Shown: positions 1 through 12,289 of the stretch, in pieces
How positions within the stretch are numbered: position 1 is the stretch's first letter
Layout: each line of letters opens with the position of its first letter
The notes under the pieces: model-generated
Databases searched by the model: none
Seen by the model: only the letters and a program-made list of their open reading frames with translations
Told to the model about the DNA's origin: nothing
Position numbers and translations under genes: made by a program
Assembly (NCBI GenBank): GCA_964016875.1
Contig: OZ024718.1
Span: 1,555,001-1,619,000 of the forward strand
Direction: 5' to 3'
DNA from: Fallopia convolvulus
Taxonomy: Eukaryota > Streptophyta > Magnoliopsida > Caryophyllales > Polygonaceae
Length of the DNA: 64,000 bases

Positions 1-535
1 TAGTACGTATTCAATAGTTACTTTTCATGTATTTTTGCAACTCTTTAGTAATAAGTGAAGGTTTGCATCCTATTCCATTGCAAATCGATCTCGTCTTTTA
101 TAAACAAGCTTGGATCTTTTAAACTTCTCATTACACAACACTTTTCTATTAAAAGCATCTTTTACTCTTTAGTGAGAGATTTTCTCTTATAAATCATTGT
201 GAATGGAGATGACTCAATAGAGGTATGACTCAACGGGGATGATTTAGGTTAGATCTATAACCTCAACAAAGATAGATCGAACCCAACACAAGATTGAATT
301 CGATAAAGGATATGAATCAACGGGGATCGAGCCTAGGTGAACGGAGATGAGAAGAATTATAAGAGGAAGATGAGAAAGGTAGAAAGGGTCGACGCCCGAA
401 TGTAAGGAAGGAAAGCTCTCTACTCAACTTACATAATTCAAACGCGGTTGCAAAATAAGACAAGGAGAGTTTATATAGTTGCTCTCTAGAAACCTATGTG
501 GACTAGCAAGGACTACAAGTCACTTGCACATGCCC
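1..535. repeat. Dispersed direct repeat, copy 1 (LTR-like)
   Basis: This stretch recurs in the same orientation at about 12790-13355 with small differences. Shared landmarks include the run GAATGGAGATGACTCAA, the run CGCCCGAATGTAAGGAAGG and the run CTCTCTAGAAACCTATGTGG. The left end is cut by the window edge, so the true boundary is unknown. Length and orientation would suit a pair of LTRs or two solo LTRs, but I found no TG...CA ends or primer-binding site, so the class is open. No gene is visible. Confidence 0.75.
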
Positions 536-539
536 ACAA

Positions 540-1315
540 CAAAACCAAGCAAAGACATAAAATAGTAATGCATATAAAGTCATAAAAATTTGGGGTTACT
601 CTCCCGATCTTGAGGAACAGTTTGGCTTCTTTCCGAACAAAGGGAATATTGAGAAAATGCACTTCAAAGGTCATGTTAAGGCTGAGTCCTCTAAGAAACC
701 AACTCCAAAGAGAAAAGTGGCCAAGGGCAAAGAGGCTGAGTCATCCACTGCTGAACAGATCTTAGAGGTTCTCGAGGAGATAAGTGAGAAGATGGATCAA
801 TTACTGGACTTCTTTCCTCAAGTTTTGAAGCAGCTCTCCAGGCGCTCATAGATGGATCATCCTTTCTATCCCTAGTTCATTTCCCTCCCACAAAACAATT
901 TTCTTTTCTACTATTTTAAGGACATTTTGCTATGTGTTTCTGTTGCTTTCTCTTCATGCCTAGTGTTTAAGAACTTTTGATGTACTCTCTGCTTTTATCT
1001 AGTATTAATGAAGATATTTTGACGATTAGATCTTTTGTGCATTGTTCTTCTTCTTGATTTACTGAATTGTTTGATGATGTCAAAAGGGGGAAGTTTGGAA
1101 AATTGTAGAGATGCGCTTATGTTTAAAGGTACATAACATTGTTCCCTTAGGAACGGTCCATATGCTAAGGGGGAACAATAGTCACTTAAAAATTCTGAAA
1201 ATGATAATGATCTTGCTAAGGGGGGACAACAAAATAGATGTCTAACTCAGTTGTTTAATTATGCAATTTTTGTATAGGTTTGTCATAATCAAAAAGGAGG
1301 AAATTGTTGGATACT
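540..1315 (+). mobile_element. LTR-retrotransposon remnant with short gag-like ORF
   Basis: A 64-codon reading frame at 657-851 encodes a lysine-rich stretch followed by a predicted amphipathic helix (EQILEVLEEISEKMDQLL), which could be the end of a longer gag-like or non-autonomous element protein. Downstream are several AAGGGGGA-type purine tracts (about 1085, 1168, 1218, 1292), the last being AAAAAGGAGGAAAT followed by TGTTGGATAC, which looks like a polypurine tract followed by an LTR start. No pol domain survives. The assignment rests on the tract and its position, not on a recognised protein. Confidence 0.45.
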
Positions 1316-1415
1316 GGTATCATGGGAACAATGACTGTTACCATGAGACCATTGTCAAGTATACCTCTTAAGTTTTGATCATGACAAACTCTATAAGGAC
1401 TAACGATTTTTATGT

Positions 1416-1551
1416 CTCTATAAATTTGAACCGAAACAAAATCGAACCAAAACCGAATTTTGGAAAATGCCCAAACTGAACCGAATAAGATCGGTTTCGG
1501 TTTCGATTTCGGCTCAAAATTTCGGTTTGAACCGAACCATGCTCAGCCCTA
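1416..1551. mobile_element. hAT-type MITE remnant rich in GGTTCGG/CCGAACC
   Basis: The right end, CCATGCTCAGCCCTA, is the reverse complement of TAGGGCTGAGCATGG, the left terminus of the MITE at 31174. The interior alternates AACCGAA and TTCGGTT tracts as other members do. I could not find the left terminus or a target duplication, so this copy is truncated or decayed. Confidence 0.5.
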
Positions 1552-3230
1552 GTTCTAGGAAGGAGTTCTCTATATAAAGCACACATTGCCTCTCTTTGTA
1601 CTCAGTTTTGGTTTTGTGTGGGATAGAGATTACTCTTCCACCTTAGCCCTTACTCCCAAAGCTCTCTTCTCTCTCTCTCTTGCTTTCTATTCTACAAACT
1701 TTCATTCTCTCAATAAAAAAACACTCAAACACCATCGATCTATTTGCGTTGCTTGTGCGACTTGCCTACGAGACCGAATCCTTGGAGAATCATGACCCGA
1801 CCCCCTCGGGTTGCTATCATTAGTGTGTTTTTAGTATCATTGGTCCTTTTTGTGCTTGTTGTCTTTATTATTGCATTCGAAATTGGGTTATCCTTGATTG
1901 TGGTTAGTAATTTGACCATAACACCACGTATTGTGCTAGCCTAAAGCCGCCCTCTCGGCCTGCCTAAACTAGCCTTGCACTTTGCGTTTACTTTGGTTTC
2001 ATGTGCATTGATTTGTTAGTGTCTCTATATTATTGGTTCACTTTTACTCTCTTGTTGTCATGTCTCATACAAGACTTCAACCAAGGTACTTTGTCGGACA
2101 TGACGACCTTGATATGTTCTTTCGGTGGACCAATCATATGGCATACTACTTCAGCCAACGAGACTACGACAAGTAAGAAATCGCCATTAGTTGCTTCACC
2201 GGCTACACCCAAGATCCGTGGTCCCACGTTGAAGATGATATTTGGTGTTGTCGTCGACCTCCCGTTAAGACATGAGGAAACCTAGTATTTCTCATGGCTC
2301 GACATTTATCTCCAAAGTTGACGCTCAAGGTGTCTCGAATCGCACCTTAGCCATCATGGCCGGACAGAGAGAGATCGACAGGCTGAGAGCATTGGTGGCT
2401 CAGTGAGCAAGGTCTCATACTAGCATGACATTGATCTCATTCAGACCCACATGCGGGGATCTTGTCACGCCTACAACCGCCTCTATTGCGATCAGTGTCG
2501 TGCCTGCCCCATTGTCTATCACACCACCGATCGTGCTAACTCCCACTGTTTCCGCGCATGCCGCCAAGGCCAAAGATGCGACTATAGTGCACACTAATCC
2601 ACCTACCGTGGCCATTGTTGAGGTCACCGTCACACATGTTGCACCCCTGTCTTACCTATTGGCGCACCCAATACCACTCATGCCGCGACCACCATCATGC
2701 ACGCGCCTACCACATCGATCATGAGCGAACCCGATGTTGTGCTCGTTTGTACACCAGTACCCGGCATTGTCCCAAATCTTGTACCCGAGTGTTCTTTGAT
2801 TATCATGGATGTTCCAAGAGTAGTACCCGAACTCAACATTGTTATTCTGCTGACCATCGAGCATCATCTCTCCTTGACCTTCCCTAACTTGAAGTGAGGA
2901 CGTTTCGAATCTAAAGGGGGAGAATGATGACATCAAGCCCTGGCCCAAGTTGTGCTTCAACGATTCCAAGGCGCCCTAGGCCATGGCGGCCCCCTTGATG
3001 TCGACGCGACACTCTTGGCCTAGTCGAGCCACATCGGTGTTTATCTCTTTTATTATTATTTATGTTGCATGACTTTATTATTATATATATTTCACGTATT
3101 TGTTATTTATATTATTATGATATTTTATTTTATTAGGCGTGTATCTCGGTTTGCATATTGGGATTAGTCCAAGTGTGTTCTAGGAAGGAGTTGTATATAT
3201 AAAGTCCACCTTGTCTCTCTTTGTACTCAA
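1551..3230 (+). mobile_element. LTR-retrotransposon remnant with two LTR-like TATA segments
   Basis: The segment 1551-1603 (GTTCTAGGAAGGAGTT, a TATATAAAG box, then CTCTCTTTGTACTCA) is repeated in the same orientation at 3176-3229, as expected for the promoter part of two LTRs. Between them lie fragments of coding-like sequence: a proline/threonine-rich frame at 2425-2721, and a purine-rich tract AAAGGGGGAGAATGA at about 2912 followed by TGACATCA, a plausible 3' LTR start. All frames are broken. No reverse transcriptase or integrase motif is recognisable. Confidence 0.55.
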
Positions 3231-4490
3231 TAAGATGTTTAAATGTTTGGAACGATGTGTACAAAACCAGCCAATTACCGCATAAAGACAACTCTTCAAG
3301 TAGTGGAATTAAAATAAGCAAGTAATAAAAGGACATAATTGCTTATAGAAGAACTATGTTTAACAAACTTAGTTGAAGAGAGAAAATCCTACCCCTGGAT
3401 TCTTCCTCATATGATTTTAGAATGGTCTAGTTGAATTATCGATAGTTCCATAGATCATACGACAATACTCGAACTTCTCTATTTCAAGATAACACTCAAT
3501 TCCTATGAACATCATTTCGTCTTCTAGCCTAAAACTCTTGAAACCAATTCAAGATCAACATGATAACCAAACCAAAGTACTAACATTGTCGCAGTTTCAT
3601 CGCCCAAAACACCTTTGAACTCTTTCCAATGCTTGAAATCTTTTTAATTCTTAGAATCCTAAGATATTTATAGAACTCTCCTAGGATATGTCATCTATAT
3701 TTTCTTTGCCAAAGAAAAAATGAGTTTCCATCCAAGAAAGTTTCTATCTTAAATACTTTTCTATTTATTTTTATGTTGCCTTCACACTTGTTTCCTTATA
3801 GATAGAAATTTTTTTTGAAATAGAAGTCACCAAACATATGATCTTGTAATCGTTCCAAGTTTTTAGCTTCTATTTTCCTTATTAAGTAAATCTTTTTGAA
3901 ATTTCTAGTTGCCATTTTTACTTTGTAACACATTGACTTGGCTATAAAGGGACATTTCCCTTTCTAGGCTTCAAGACATGCATTGCACCTTAAGTGTCCT
4001 TGTTGTAATAGTTTCACTATATCATCTTGTTTTGCTTCTTTAAACTTTCATTATTATTGTATTTAGTATATTACTAGAAATACTATGGACTAAAACTCTA
4101 AAGCTTATGGTATTTTTTATTATCAAAACTTGAAACTTTTATTGTCATCACGTCACCCAATCTTCGTACGACCACATTGTCATCCATAATAATTTCAACA
4201 ATGGTCATATCGTTGACATGATCTAACCTAACATATTCAACAAAGTTATTTTTCTAACATTCCGCTTATAGTATTAGGGTTATTTGGGTTGTGTTGTAGT
4301 TATATGATATTGTATAAAAATAATAATTTGGATAGGAATCGAACTTTTAGAAAGTTGGTGATGAAGAAATACATTGAACAAATGAGGTGGAAATGCATCA
4401 AACAGAGGAGGTGGAGGAAGAAGATGTGCACAAGACCCATCGTCGCCACAACGTGAACTGTTGCCACCACATGAACCCCCATCGGTTCCA
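3231..4490. other. AT-rich intergenic stretch
   Basis: No open frame of substance, RNA gene or repeat structure is recognisable here. Composition is AT-rich and short ORFs are chance. Confidence 0.5.
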
Positions 4491-4625
4491 CCTCAGTGTG
4501 CAGTGTGTTTGGCTTACGACGATCTAATTGCTCTCGTTCCATGTGGGCGTGTCTTCTATCAATATTGTATTGTTATTTGACTCAACGAGAACCAAGTTTC
4601 TCCAATATGTCGGGTGATGGTGTAG
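4491..4625 (+). pseudogene. RING-finger (C3HC4-like) pseudogene fragment
   Basis: Frame 1 from 4491 reads PQCAVCLAYDDLIALVPC, then GRVFYQYCIVI, a stop, and LNENQVSPICRVMV. This has the skeleton of a C3HC4 RING: C-x2-C, a spacer, C-x-H-x3-C-x2-C and a final S-P-x-C. The zinc-binding His is Arg (GR in place of GH), one Cys is Tyr, and an in-frame TGA lies after CIVI. Intact RING domains act as E3 ubiquitin ligases, but this copy cannot fold as one. Upstream sequence (4370-4490) is purine-rich and may be decayed 5' coding sequence. Confidence 0.6.
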
Positions 4626-5174
4626 GTGATGAGGGTTTGTGAGATGATGACTGTTGAGGGTTTGTAACATATATGTTTGTTTGTTTTTAAGAAATGTAAC
4701 TTATTTCAATAAGTGTTTGAGTGGTGATGATGGATTGTATTGCATGTTTGTTATAAGAAGTTGAATGAAAATAAGTTTAGACATTACTATGTTCCTAATC
4801 ATGAGGTGTGAAAATTTTTTTGGCACAACATTTAGATATTGCATGTTTTTTCATCATTATAGAAAAAGATAATATAAATATTTTAATGTTTCCAAAATTT
4901 AGATTATTATATCTTGTTTCTTTTTAAAGACATTCAAAACTCCAGTAATAAATAACAACGTATTTTCTTTTCACAATTGGTATCGGTTTGTGAAAAATAT
5001 ATTTGTGCTGCTGCAACATCTTGATTTTTATGCTACACTCGGTATTTTTTATGGTTGAGGATTATACCATCGTGGAGGCTCTATGCCTAGTGGGGTAGGT
5101 TAGATGCTTTTTTAGAGCGAGGAGACAATTTTACCTTGTGGTATTTAGGTTGTTCAAGATCATCGCTCTAGATT
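4626..5174. other. AT-rich intergenic stretch
   Basis: I see nothing recognisable apart from scattered poly-T tracts. Confidence 0.45.
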
Positions 5175-6112
5175 TATACTGGATGCATTTAGTTACTTGC
5201 GTCATCCACTACAATGTTGATACAGAGAGACAACATACTTGGCTATAAAGCATTGCTACCACTTTTTTGGATATCGACTTTACTCATTTTAGGTTATAGA
5301 AGTGTATTCCTGATCTGATCAACAACCCAATCCGATTTCATAGACATCCAATCAAAAATCCAGATCTGGTTTCGGAACACTCAATCCAAACTCCCAGGGC
5401 TGCGGCAGAGAGGGAGAGGGCGAAGGTGGTAGCGGCGGCGCTGCCGGCACTGGCGACGGCGGTGGAGACGATGGCGAGGGTTGTGCGAGACGCAAGGCGA
5501 GGAGGCAGGTGGCTAGGAGGCTTATGGCGAGATTGGCTGCAAAGATACGGTACGTTACGAGGAGGTGGCATGGAGCAAAGGGGTTTACATGATGGGATAG
5601 AGCTCAGGGTTCGTGGTGGCATGGAGCAAAGGAACATAGAGGAGGGGATAGAGCTCCTAGGTGGGGTTCGTGGGGAGCATGGAGGCGTGCCTAGGGAGAA
5701 TAGAAGACGGATGTATGGAGAGATCGAGGAGCTTTGGTGATGACGGACATATTGTGATGTACATGATTTGATTTTGATTGTGTGGAATCACTTTATGTTT
5801 TTATGTTTAGGATATGATTTGATTTTGATTGTGCGGGATCACTTTATGTATAGGATTTGATGTTTCGAATATCATGATACTTTGTTTATAGATATTTTGG
5901 TTTTGATGATACATGTCTATTTTTATAGGTTCGTATACTTAAATCTCTTTTTTCGTCTTAAGTTATGAATATTCTTCAATTCTCTAAACTAAATATACTG
6001 GATGCATCTAGTTACTTGCGCCCTCCACTATATTGTTGATACAACATACTTGGTTATAAAACATTGATACCACTTTTTTGGACATTGACTTTACTCCTTT
6101 TAGGATATAAAA
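5175..6112 (+). repeat. 120-bp direct repeats flanking a GC-rich island
   Basis: The segment 5175-5298 (starting TATACTGGATGCATTTAG, ending near TTAGGTTATA) is repeated at 5994-6112 with about a dozen differences. Between them, 5395-5745 is strikingly G-rich on the plus strand with an open frame (5426-5740, 104 codons) made of repeated GGMEQR units. The frame is simple-sequence-like, matches no family I know and is not called as a gene. Just downstream (5760-5870) GATTTGATTTTGATTGTG is repeated in tandem. Confidence 0.6.
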
Positions 6113-7710
6113 GCTATATTATGCATTTGTATATTTTTCATTCGTGATCATCTGATATTTAGGATTTGATGTTCTGAATATTATGATATTTTGGTTATTG
6201 ATGTTTAGGATTTGATGACTATGTATATTTGTATTCCTATAAGTATTTTTCTAAAGGTCCGTATACTTTATATTTATTGTTTAGAGATTCCAAACAATAC
6301 ACAATATATGGAGTAAAACATACATATATATAGACTAATTTATTTAAATATGCTTCAAAAAATCAACTTTAAAAACAATAATAACTCACTGTATATAAAA
6401 AAATTATATTAATTGATTCAGAAAAATTATATTAGAACACAATCTAGATTAATTTGTGAATTGAATTAGTTCAACCAACTTCAAATCATAAAGAATGAAA
6501 AGACTATATATTAGGATGTGCCACTCCGGTATCAAGTAATGGAGTATTTTCCTTTCATAATTCGTATCACCAACAACCATCTTCAAACTTTTGTTTAATA
6601 TTTGGATGATAATATAATGATTTATTATTTAATATTAGCATACAATTGTTTTTATAATGTCTTTTCATGTGTAGGATCATTACATGAATATATCAGACTA
6701 TGCTTGTCATTTCGGTGTTCTACTATCTCATAGTATCACCGTTTGAGTTTGCATTTATTTTATATACTTCACCAATCCTGCTAATTTTGTGTTGAATCTT
6801 CGATGGGTTGATCCTAGTCAATACTTGGATTGAGATAGGCAGACTTTATGGCAATGGTTTGATGTCACATTCACACTCTTGCAGGCTCATGGATTTTGTA
6901 TTGGTTTAAATATTTTAAATAATTTACTCTGAAATTGTTTTTCCTAATAAAACCTACTAATTAATCAGGTTAGGGTCATCATGTAAAGGTCTAACTTATA
7001 TTCCATTGTTAATCTTGATTTGTGGATGATATTGGTGTTTGTGCGAATCCCGATTTTGGTAATCATAAAACTACCCACCCAACGGAATCTGGTGCAAAAA
7101 TGATAGCTCTTGACACATATAGTAGTTTTGTACGAGCACCGATATAAATGCAGAACAACACACATCTCCTATCAGACCCCACTTGGAAGAAAATTAGGAC
7201 TCTCTCTAAGCTATTTTATGACTCACATTGTGCAGTTCTATCAGACAAGGATGAATCAAGTGACCCGCTGATCTGTAACTTAGTTTGGCTCGAAACGTAA
7301 ATTATAAATTATAGGTTGGACATTTGGTTCGATAATTATGTGACAGGTCACGGGTTGAGATTTTTAGAAATTACATATTGTAGGTCGGGGTCGAACCATA
7401 AAAGTATAAATAATTGAGTTTTAATAATAATGAGCATGGTCTATTAAACTTTAATAAAAATTAATAAAAAGCCAATATTAAGTTGACAATGGTGAGTTGG
7501 TCTATTTTTATAAAGAGAATTCATCATTTGGCTTTTCATTACTATCGATGTGGGAATAAGTGGGATGTATTTCTCTTTTTCCATATTCTCTCATCTCCTT
7601 CAACAATCAACTAAAACTAAAAGTTTTTGACTTTTGATAGTCTCGCCTCCTGACTTGAGTCATCGCTAGAACCCTAATCCAAAGATCCTCCACAAGACCT
7701 CTCTTCAGAT
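6113..7710. other. AT-rich intergenic stretch
   Basis: No supported gene, RNA or mobile-element boundary is visible. Several variants of TTTAGGATTTGATG near 6160-6210 are leftovers of the tandem repeat to the left. Confidence 0.45.
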
Positions 7711-7714
7711 TTAG

Positions 7715-8290
7715 CATAAGCGCATTGGTCATCCTAATGAGTCTATTTTGAAGTTCTTAGTTTCTAGATTTAATTTACCGGCTTTTCCTAGGAGTTTGAA
7801 ACAAGTTTGTGAGTCTTACCAGATAGGGAAAAGTCATTGACTACCCTTATCTAGTCATCATCGTCAAGTCATGTTCCTTTTGATTTTGTTAATTCACATG
7901 TTTGGACCTGCTCCTATAAATTCTTTCAATGACAATAAGTATTTTTTTTTATTTTTTGTGGTTGATTAGACTGAATTTGTTTGGATCTATTTTATGTCTC
8001 AAAAATCGCAAGTTCTCCACTTCTTTCAACTATTTCTCAAAATGGTAGAAACTCGTTTTTCTTCCAAAATAAAACAATTCCAATCACATTAGGGTGGTGA
8101 GTACAGAAATGTCTCCACTTTTCTCCAAACACATGGTATTCTAAATCGTGTCTCATGTCCTCACACTTAGCTCGAAATAAGGCGGTTGAGCGTCGTCATA
8201 AGACCATTGTAGAAAAAGGTTTGGCTCTTCTTTCACATGCTAGAATTCGCCCATGCAAACATGTCATACATGTCCTTAATTTATGTCTAA
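7715..8290 (+). pseudogene. Copia-type retrotransposon pol fragment (pre-integrase and integrase)
   Basis: Around 7717-7840 one frame reads HKRIGHPNESILKFL...QVCESYQIGKSH, resembling the gag-pre-integrase zinc-finger region with its HxxxGHP start and CxxC area degraded. Further on, in other frames, come INSFNDNKYF, FVWIYFMSQKSQV, and then GEYRNVSTFLQTHGI followed by CPHT and ERRHKTIVEKGLALL. That is the order of the Copia integrase core up to its SCPHTPQQNGVAERKH-like signature. Stops and frameshifts interrupt it repeatedly. Reverse transcriptase and LTRs are absent, so it is a dead internal fragment. Confidence 0.8.
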
Positions 8291-8814
8291 AATCTTTCAA
8301 TATAGATTGTATTATAAGCTCTAGCACAACAAAATTTGTTATTACTCTTACCTACTCTTAAAACTCAAAAATAACAAATGTTAAAAATGACTCAAACGAG
8401 GATACAAATCAATCTCACACACTAACGTAATTTCACTCTTGTAATAAGTAACTAAGGATGCACGTAAACCAAAAATTTATGTCTAAAATCTTTCATGTTA
8501 GAGTTTGCTTGCTTAATTTACGATTATTTAATTGGTTCATGACTTAGTCTTAAGAACGTAGATTAGAAAGTATATGCAGATGTATTATGTTTTGTAGTCG
8601 TGGATTTTATGAGAAAATGGCAATGGCGTACCTCAATATATACATATATTATTATTATGCCTTTATACACTTCTGTTAGCTATTGAAGATTTAGATTTGT
8701 ACATATACACTTCTGTTAGCTTGCTTTTAATATTGGACAGAGTTTGTATTGTCATACTTACAATGGAAGTAGTCTTTGACGTTATGGTTGAATTATAATC
8801 CGTATTGAATACAA
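8291..8814. other. AT-rich intergenic stretch
   Basis: No gene found. The phrase ACACTTCTGTTAGCT occurs twice (about 8668 and 8707), a local duplication. Confidence 0.45.
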
Positions 8815-8895
8815 TTTTTTTTTTCCGAAGGGCACTGCCCATGAGAGTCAAACCCTAGCTTGGAGGCTTAACCGCTTGACTAGATGCTAGGATAA
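8815..8895 (-). mobile_element. Short tRNA-derived SINE
   Basis: Read on the minus strand, an A-box-like TCTAGTCAAGCGGTTA is followed about 15 bases later by a B-box-like GGGTTTGACTCTCA, then GGGCAGTGCCCTTCGG and an A-rich tail (T run at 8815-8824). Spaced A and B boxes plus a 3' poly-A are the hallmarks of a pol-III-derived SINE. At about 80 bp it is short. No clear target duplication was found. Confidence 0.55.
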
Positions 8896-9307
8896 TAAAT
8901 ATGTCACATTGGTACCAATATATGTTTTTTTCATTGTTTTACAAGTTTTAAAATAAGCTTAAAATAATAGAATGAATATATATTAGTGGATGGTTATAAC
9001 AATTATAATAACTATTTTGTTATATTTATGAGTAACACTAAATATTTCATGTGCACATGAAGTGGTTTTGTTTATTGAAACTAGAATTACTTAATTTGAG
9101 TAAATGAATTTTTACTAAATGAAGGAATGATTATTTCAAGAAAGTTTAGTATTAATTGCTTGAAATGTGGACTTATAATGTAAAATGTGTTTTGGACCTA
9201 AAAACTCATATATTGCTAAACACAGGGAGTATAATTATTTGGATTATTTTTAGAATTAAGGAGAAAATTATTGATTTTGAACATTTATCGATAATTTTCT
9301 CATTAAT

Positions 9308-9775
9308 TCTAATTACTCGTTTGGTTAAGCATAGGAAATGTACTTCTTAGGAAATTAAATCATGTGAAATTAAATCACGAGAATTAAACTTTATAGTAAT
9401 TGCGTAAAAGTGTTTGGTTATAAATATTTTTGTAGGAATTAAATTTCTACATTTTGTTTGGTTAGATTTGAAAAATTGTGGGAATTTGTATAAAGTTACT
9501 ATCATAACCCTAATTTATGAAATGTGATTGGTTGATTCATGGGTATAATAGAGATTTTACAAATAATTAAATTCAAAAGAAAAAATAATTATAAAAAAAG
9601 GGTGGAAGTAGATCTTATCTACCACTTCCTTGGTAATTATAATTCCTCCATTTTGTATGAATTGATGGGAATTGAACTTCCTAAGATTTTTAGTTGAATT
9701 TTTTCCAACCAAATACAAATAATAAATGACACTTCCTGAGATTTTACAAATCATGAAATTTTACTAGTGAACCAA
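9308..9775. mobile_element. Foldback MITE with degenerate long inverted repeats
   Basis: The left arm begins CTCGTTTGGTTAAG and contains CTTAGGAAATTAAATCATG. The reverse complement of the right end begins GTGCTTGTTTGGTTCACT and contains related CTCAGGAAGTG and CTTAGGAAGTT motifs. Internal GTTTGGTTA motifs recur at about 9412 and 9458. The arms are diverged and I could not fix exact ends or a target duplication. Confidence 0.4.
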
Positions 9776-9939
9776 ACAAGCACTTAAACTCGAGTTTTAT
9801 CCCAACTCTATCGAAATGCGATATTAAATCCAAAATCGATAATCATTACAAATTCACGATCGCGGTCAAACAAAGAACACCGCTATGTAATCTCTATTAG
9901 GACTAAATTAAACATTTCACGTTGCATGACTGCATGAGC

Positions 9940-9942
<3 letters not shown>

Positions 9943-10024
<82 letters not shown>
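9943..10024. repeat. (AT)n microsatellite, about 41 units
   Basis: An uninterrupted dinucleotide AT run of about 82 bp. The Ile/Tyr-repeat reading frames that cross it are artefacts of the repeat. Confidence 0.97.
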
Positions 10025-10027
<3 letters not shown>

Positions 10028-10212
10028 CGTATGAGCAATTATGTGGCTTAAATATAGCCAAGGTTTTGTGTGCCTTAAGAACAGTGGATGTGTGATCGTG
10101 GATGTGTGATCGACATTTGAAGGCTTTCGGAGTAAGTCTAAATTTGAGTTGTTCACAGTTATTTTCCAAGATCTCGTCTTGTGCATTTTTTCCTAGTTGA
10201 CGTCTTCTCTAC

Positions 10213-10918
10213 TAGATCTGGGCAAACACGGACCCGGGCCGGATATGGGACGGGCTTGACCCTAAGATTTTGTCCATTTATACGGACCCGGACCCGGGCT
10301 GATACATGGTTGCGGGCTGGGAGCATTGTCCACGTCCGTCCATTTTGGCGGACCCGGGTAGCCCGCGGGACCCATATATATTTTTGTGGCCGGTAGGTTT
10401 TAATATTAGTTAATAGTAGAACCATTAGTTATTTGACTTGTTTCTCATTAAAAAAAATCAATACCAAAAGTATGAAATAGGTTCATAAAAGACCCACTAG
10501 TGGGGTGTGATTACAGGAGGTCGAATGAAGAATAAGGAAGAGAGCAACAGAGGGTTTGAGATTTTGAAAAGAGCAGCTAGGGTTAGGAAGGAACTTGAAA
10601 GAGAATCATATAAATTGGAAGCTTTAATTAGACCGTTGATTAGACTTGGGCCTTTTCCAATATTGGGTATCATGTGTCTTGGTTTGTGAATGTAATAGTT
10701 GATAGATTTAAATTTATATATATTTTTCAAAACATATATATGAGTCAGGCCGGGCTTATTGGCCCTATAGGGCTGAACTCCTAGTCCACATCCGGCCCAG
10801 CGGGTACCCGGGCCGGGCTTTAACGGCCCTTTAGGGTTAGCAATTTTGTCCATATCCTCCCATTTTCCTGGGCGGGTGGGCCGGGCTGGGCGGGCCGGTC
10901 CGCATTTGCCCATGTCTA
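10213..10918. mobile_element. hAT-type MITE, 706 bp
   Basis: The left terminus TAGATCTGGGCAAACACGGA and the right terminus (reverse complement TAGACATGGGCAAATGCGGA) are inverted repeats. The element is flanked by a perfect 8-bp direct repeat TTCTCTAC at 10205-10212 and 10919-10926. An 8-bp duplication with TAG-starting inverted repeats is typical of hAT transposition. The arms are GC-rich (runs of GACCCGGGC) and the middle is AT-rich. Frames inside show no transposase, so it is non-autonomous. Confidence 0.9.
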
Positions 10919-10926
10919 TTCTCTAC

Positions 10927-11533
10927 TCTTCTTATGGTGCTATGCTTAACTTAATTGCTTCTCGTGTGCTTCTTTAATTAGTTCAAGTTCTTGATTCGAT
11001 CAATGATCTTTTGTTGGTGTTTTTTTTTTTGCTTGTTAGTTGGCTTGCTTGGTAGCATTAGCATGTATGCTTTCTTTTATCAGTTTATCCAACAGCTGTT
11101 TTATTGACCTCTCGATCTATACAGGCTTGTCTGCTATGCCGAATTGCCTTCCTTATAAAAAAAAGACAATAAGACATATATGCTTGATCAAAATAAGGTA
11201 ATATAAATGGGCCCAACCCAAGAAGCACATAATTGGGCCAAGAAGCATATGCAATTGGCCTAGAGAATAATTCCATGTTAGCATACAAATCCACCATAAG
11301 ATGCAAATAGTATTTCATGTGGGAATTTCCTCCAAATTGTCCCACATTGATGATAAGCACATAAGCAAGAAGTTCTCACATTATTAATAGGGGAGGAAGG
11401 CTGAAAAGATAAAGGGTCGAGAAATCTCGTCGGATCGAGATAGACCCTCATTGAAAAGGATTCAACATGTTTGATTTTACTATTTTACGAGTGAGACTTC
11501 AAATTGTCTCAAGAGATAGAAGAGAGCTCAAAC
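10927..11533. other. Intergenic stretch
   Basis: Nothing with coding character is supported. GTCCCACATTGATGATAAG near 11338 resembles the start of the TRIM LTRs near 61700 and may be a fragment. Confidence 0.4.
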
Positions 11534-11615
11534 AATAAGTGAAAGGGAAGGGAGAAGGGATAATTGACCACAATAAATAAGTGAAAGGGAGGGGAGGAGG
11601 GATAATTGACCACAG
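11534..11615 (+). repeat. 42-bp tandem duplication
   Basis: AATAAGTGAAAGGGA through ATAATTGACCACA occurs twice head to tail (11534-11575 and 11576-11615) with few differences. Confidence 0.85.
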
Positions 11616-12289
11616 TAGCGAATTACACTAGGGTTTGGGAACTGTTCATAAGACCAATAGTATTTCCTATTATTATCGGCTACGCAATTCTCTATATTAA
11701 TAACATCTCAACCAAACATAAGATTTGACCGTTGGATTAGATTGTTAGGCAAATACTGTTGACATGAAAATAACAATTAGAGAAAACCCCGAAGAGATTT
11801 AGTGGGTAATGTGAAAACAAGAAAAATCAGATCTCCGTACTCAGTTGGTGACTTGTTGTTTTGTAACCAACAATTAGTTCATTCAATGTTGCCTGGGTAT
11901 TGTCAAGCTTATCAGATAGAGCATTGGCCTTCTTTCTCCTCATTATTGCCGCTACCCTTTAATTTATGCAAGGCTAGCTTGCTCAACATTGTGAATCATT
12001 TCAAACAACTTACTTTAGATTTGGAACCAACGAAACACTTCAGCCTACATAAGAAGAGGAATCATTAAAAAGTACAAACTGAAACGTTAAGCTACAAAAT
12101 AATATACCAAGAGTTGGTTCAATTGTACGCGCCTGTATAAACTCTCAAAGCACAGGAGCTCCTTTGGGGTTACAAGATATTACAATTTAAGGTTGATAAA
12201 TACCTCAAGCAACATAGTTACCACAAATGTTTATTAGGGGTAAAACTATTCAAACTATCAGGCCTAGATCTTTATTGGCTACATATGTG
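11616..12289. other. Intergenic stretch upstream of the channel fragment
   Basis: An 88-codon frame at 11802-12068 resembles no family I know and has no splice or start context that ties it to the downstream channel fragment. Confidence 0.35.

Noticed and set aside
2652..2969. 105-codon minus-strand ORF in the left retroelement
   Set aside because: Overlaps a plus-strand retroelement remnant and shows no domain.
5426..5740. 104-codon ORF as a protein-coding gene
   Set aside because: Simple-sequence GGMEQR-like composition, no family resemblance, flanked by direct repeats. Listed as repeat only.
9903..10186. Minus-strand ORFs with Ile-Tyr repeats
   Set aside because: Translation of the (AT)n microsatellite, not genes.
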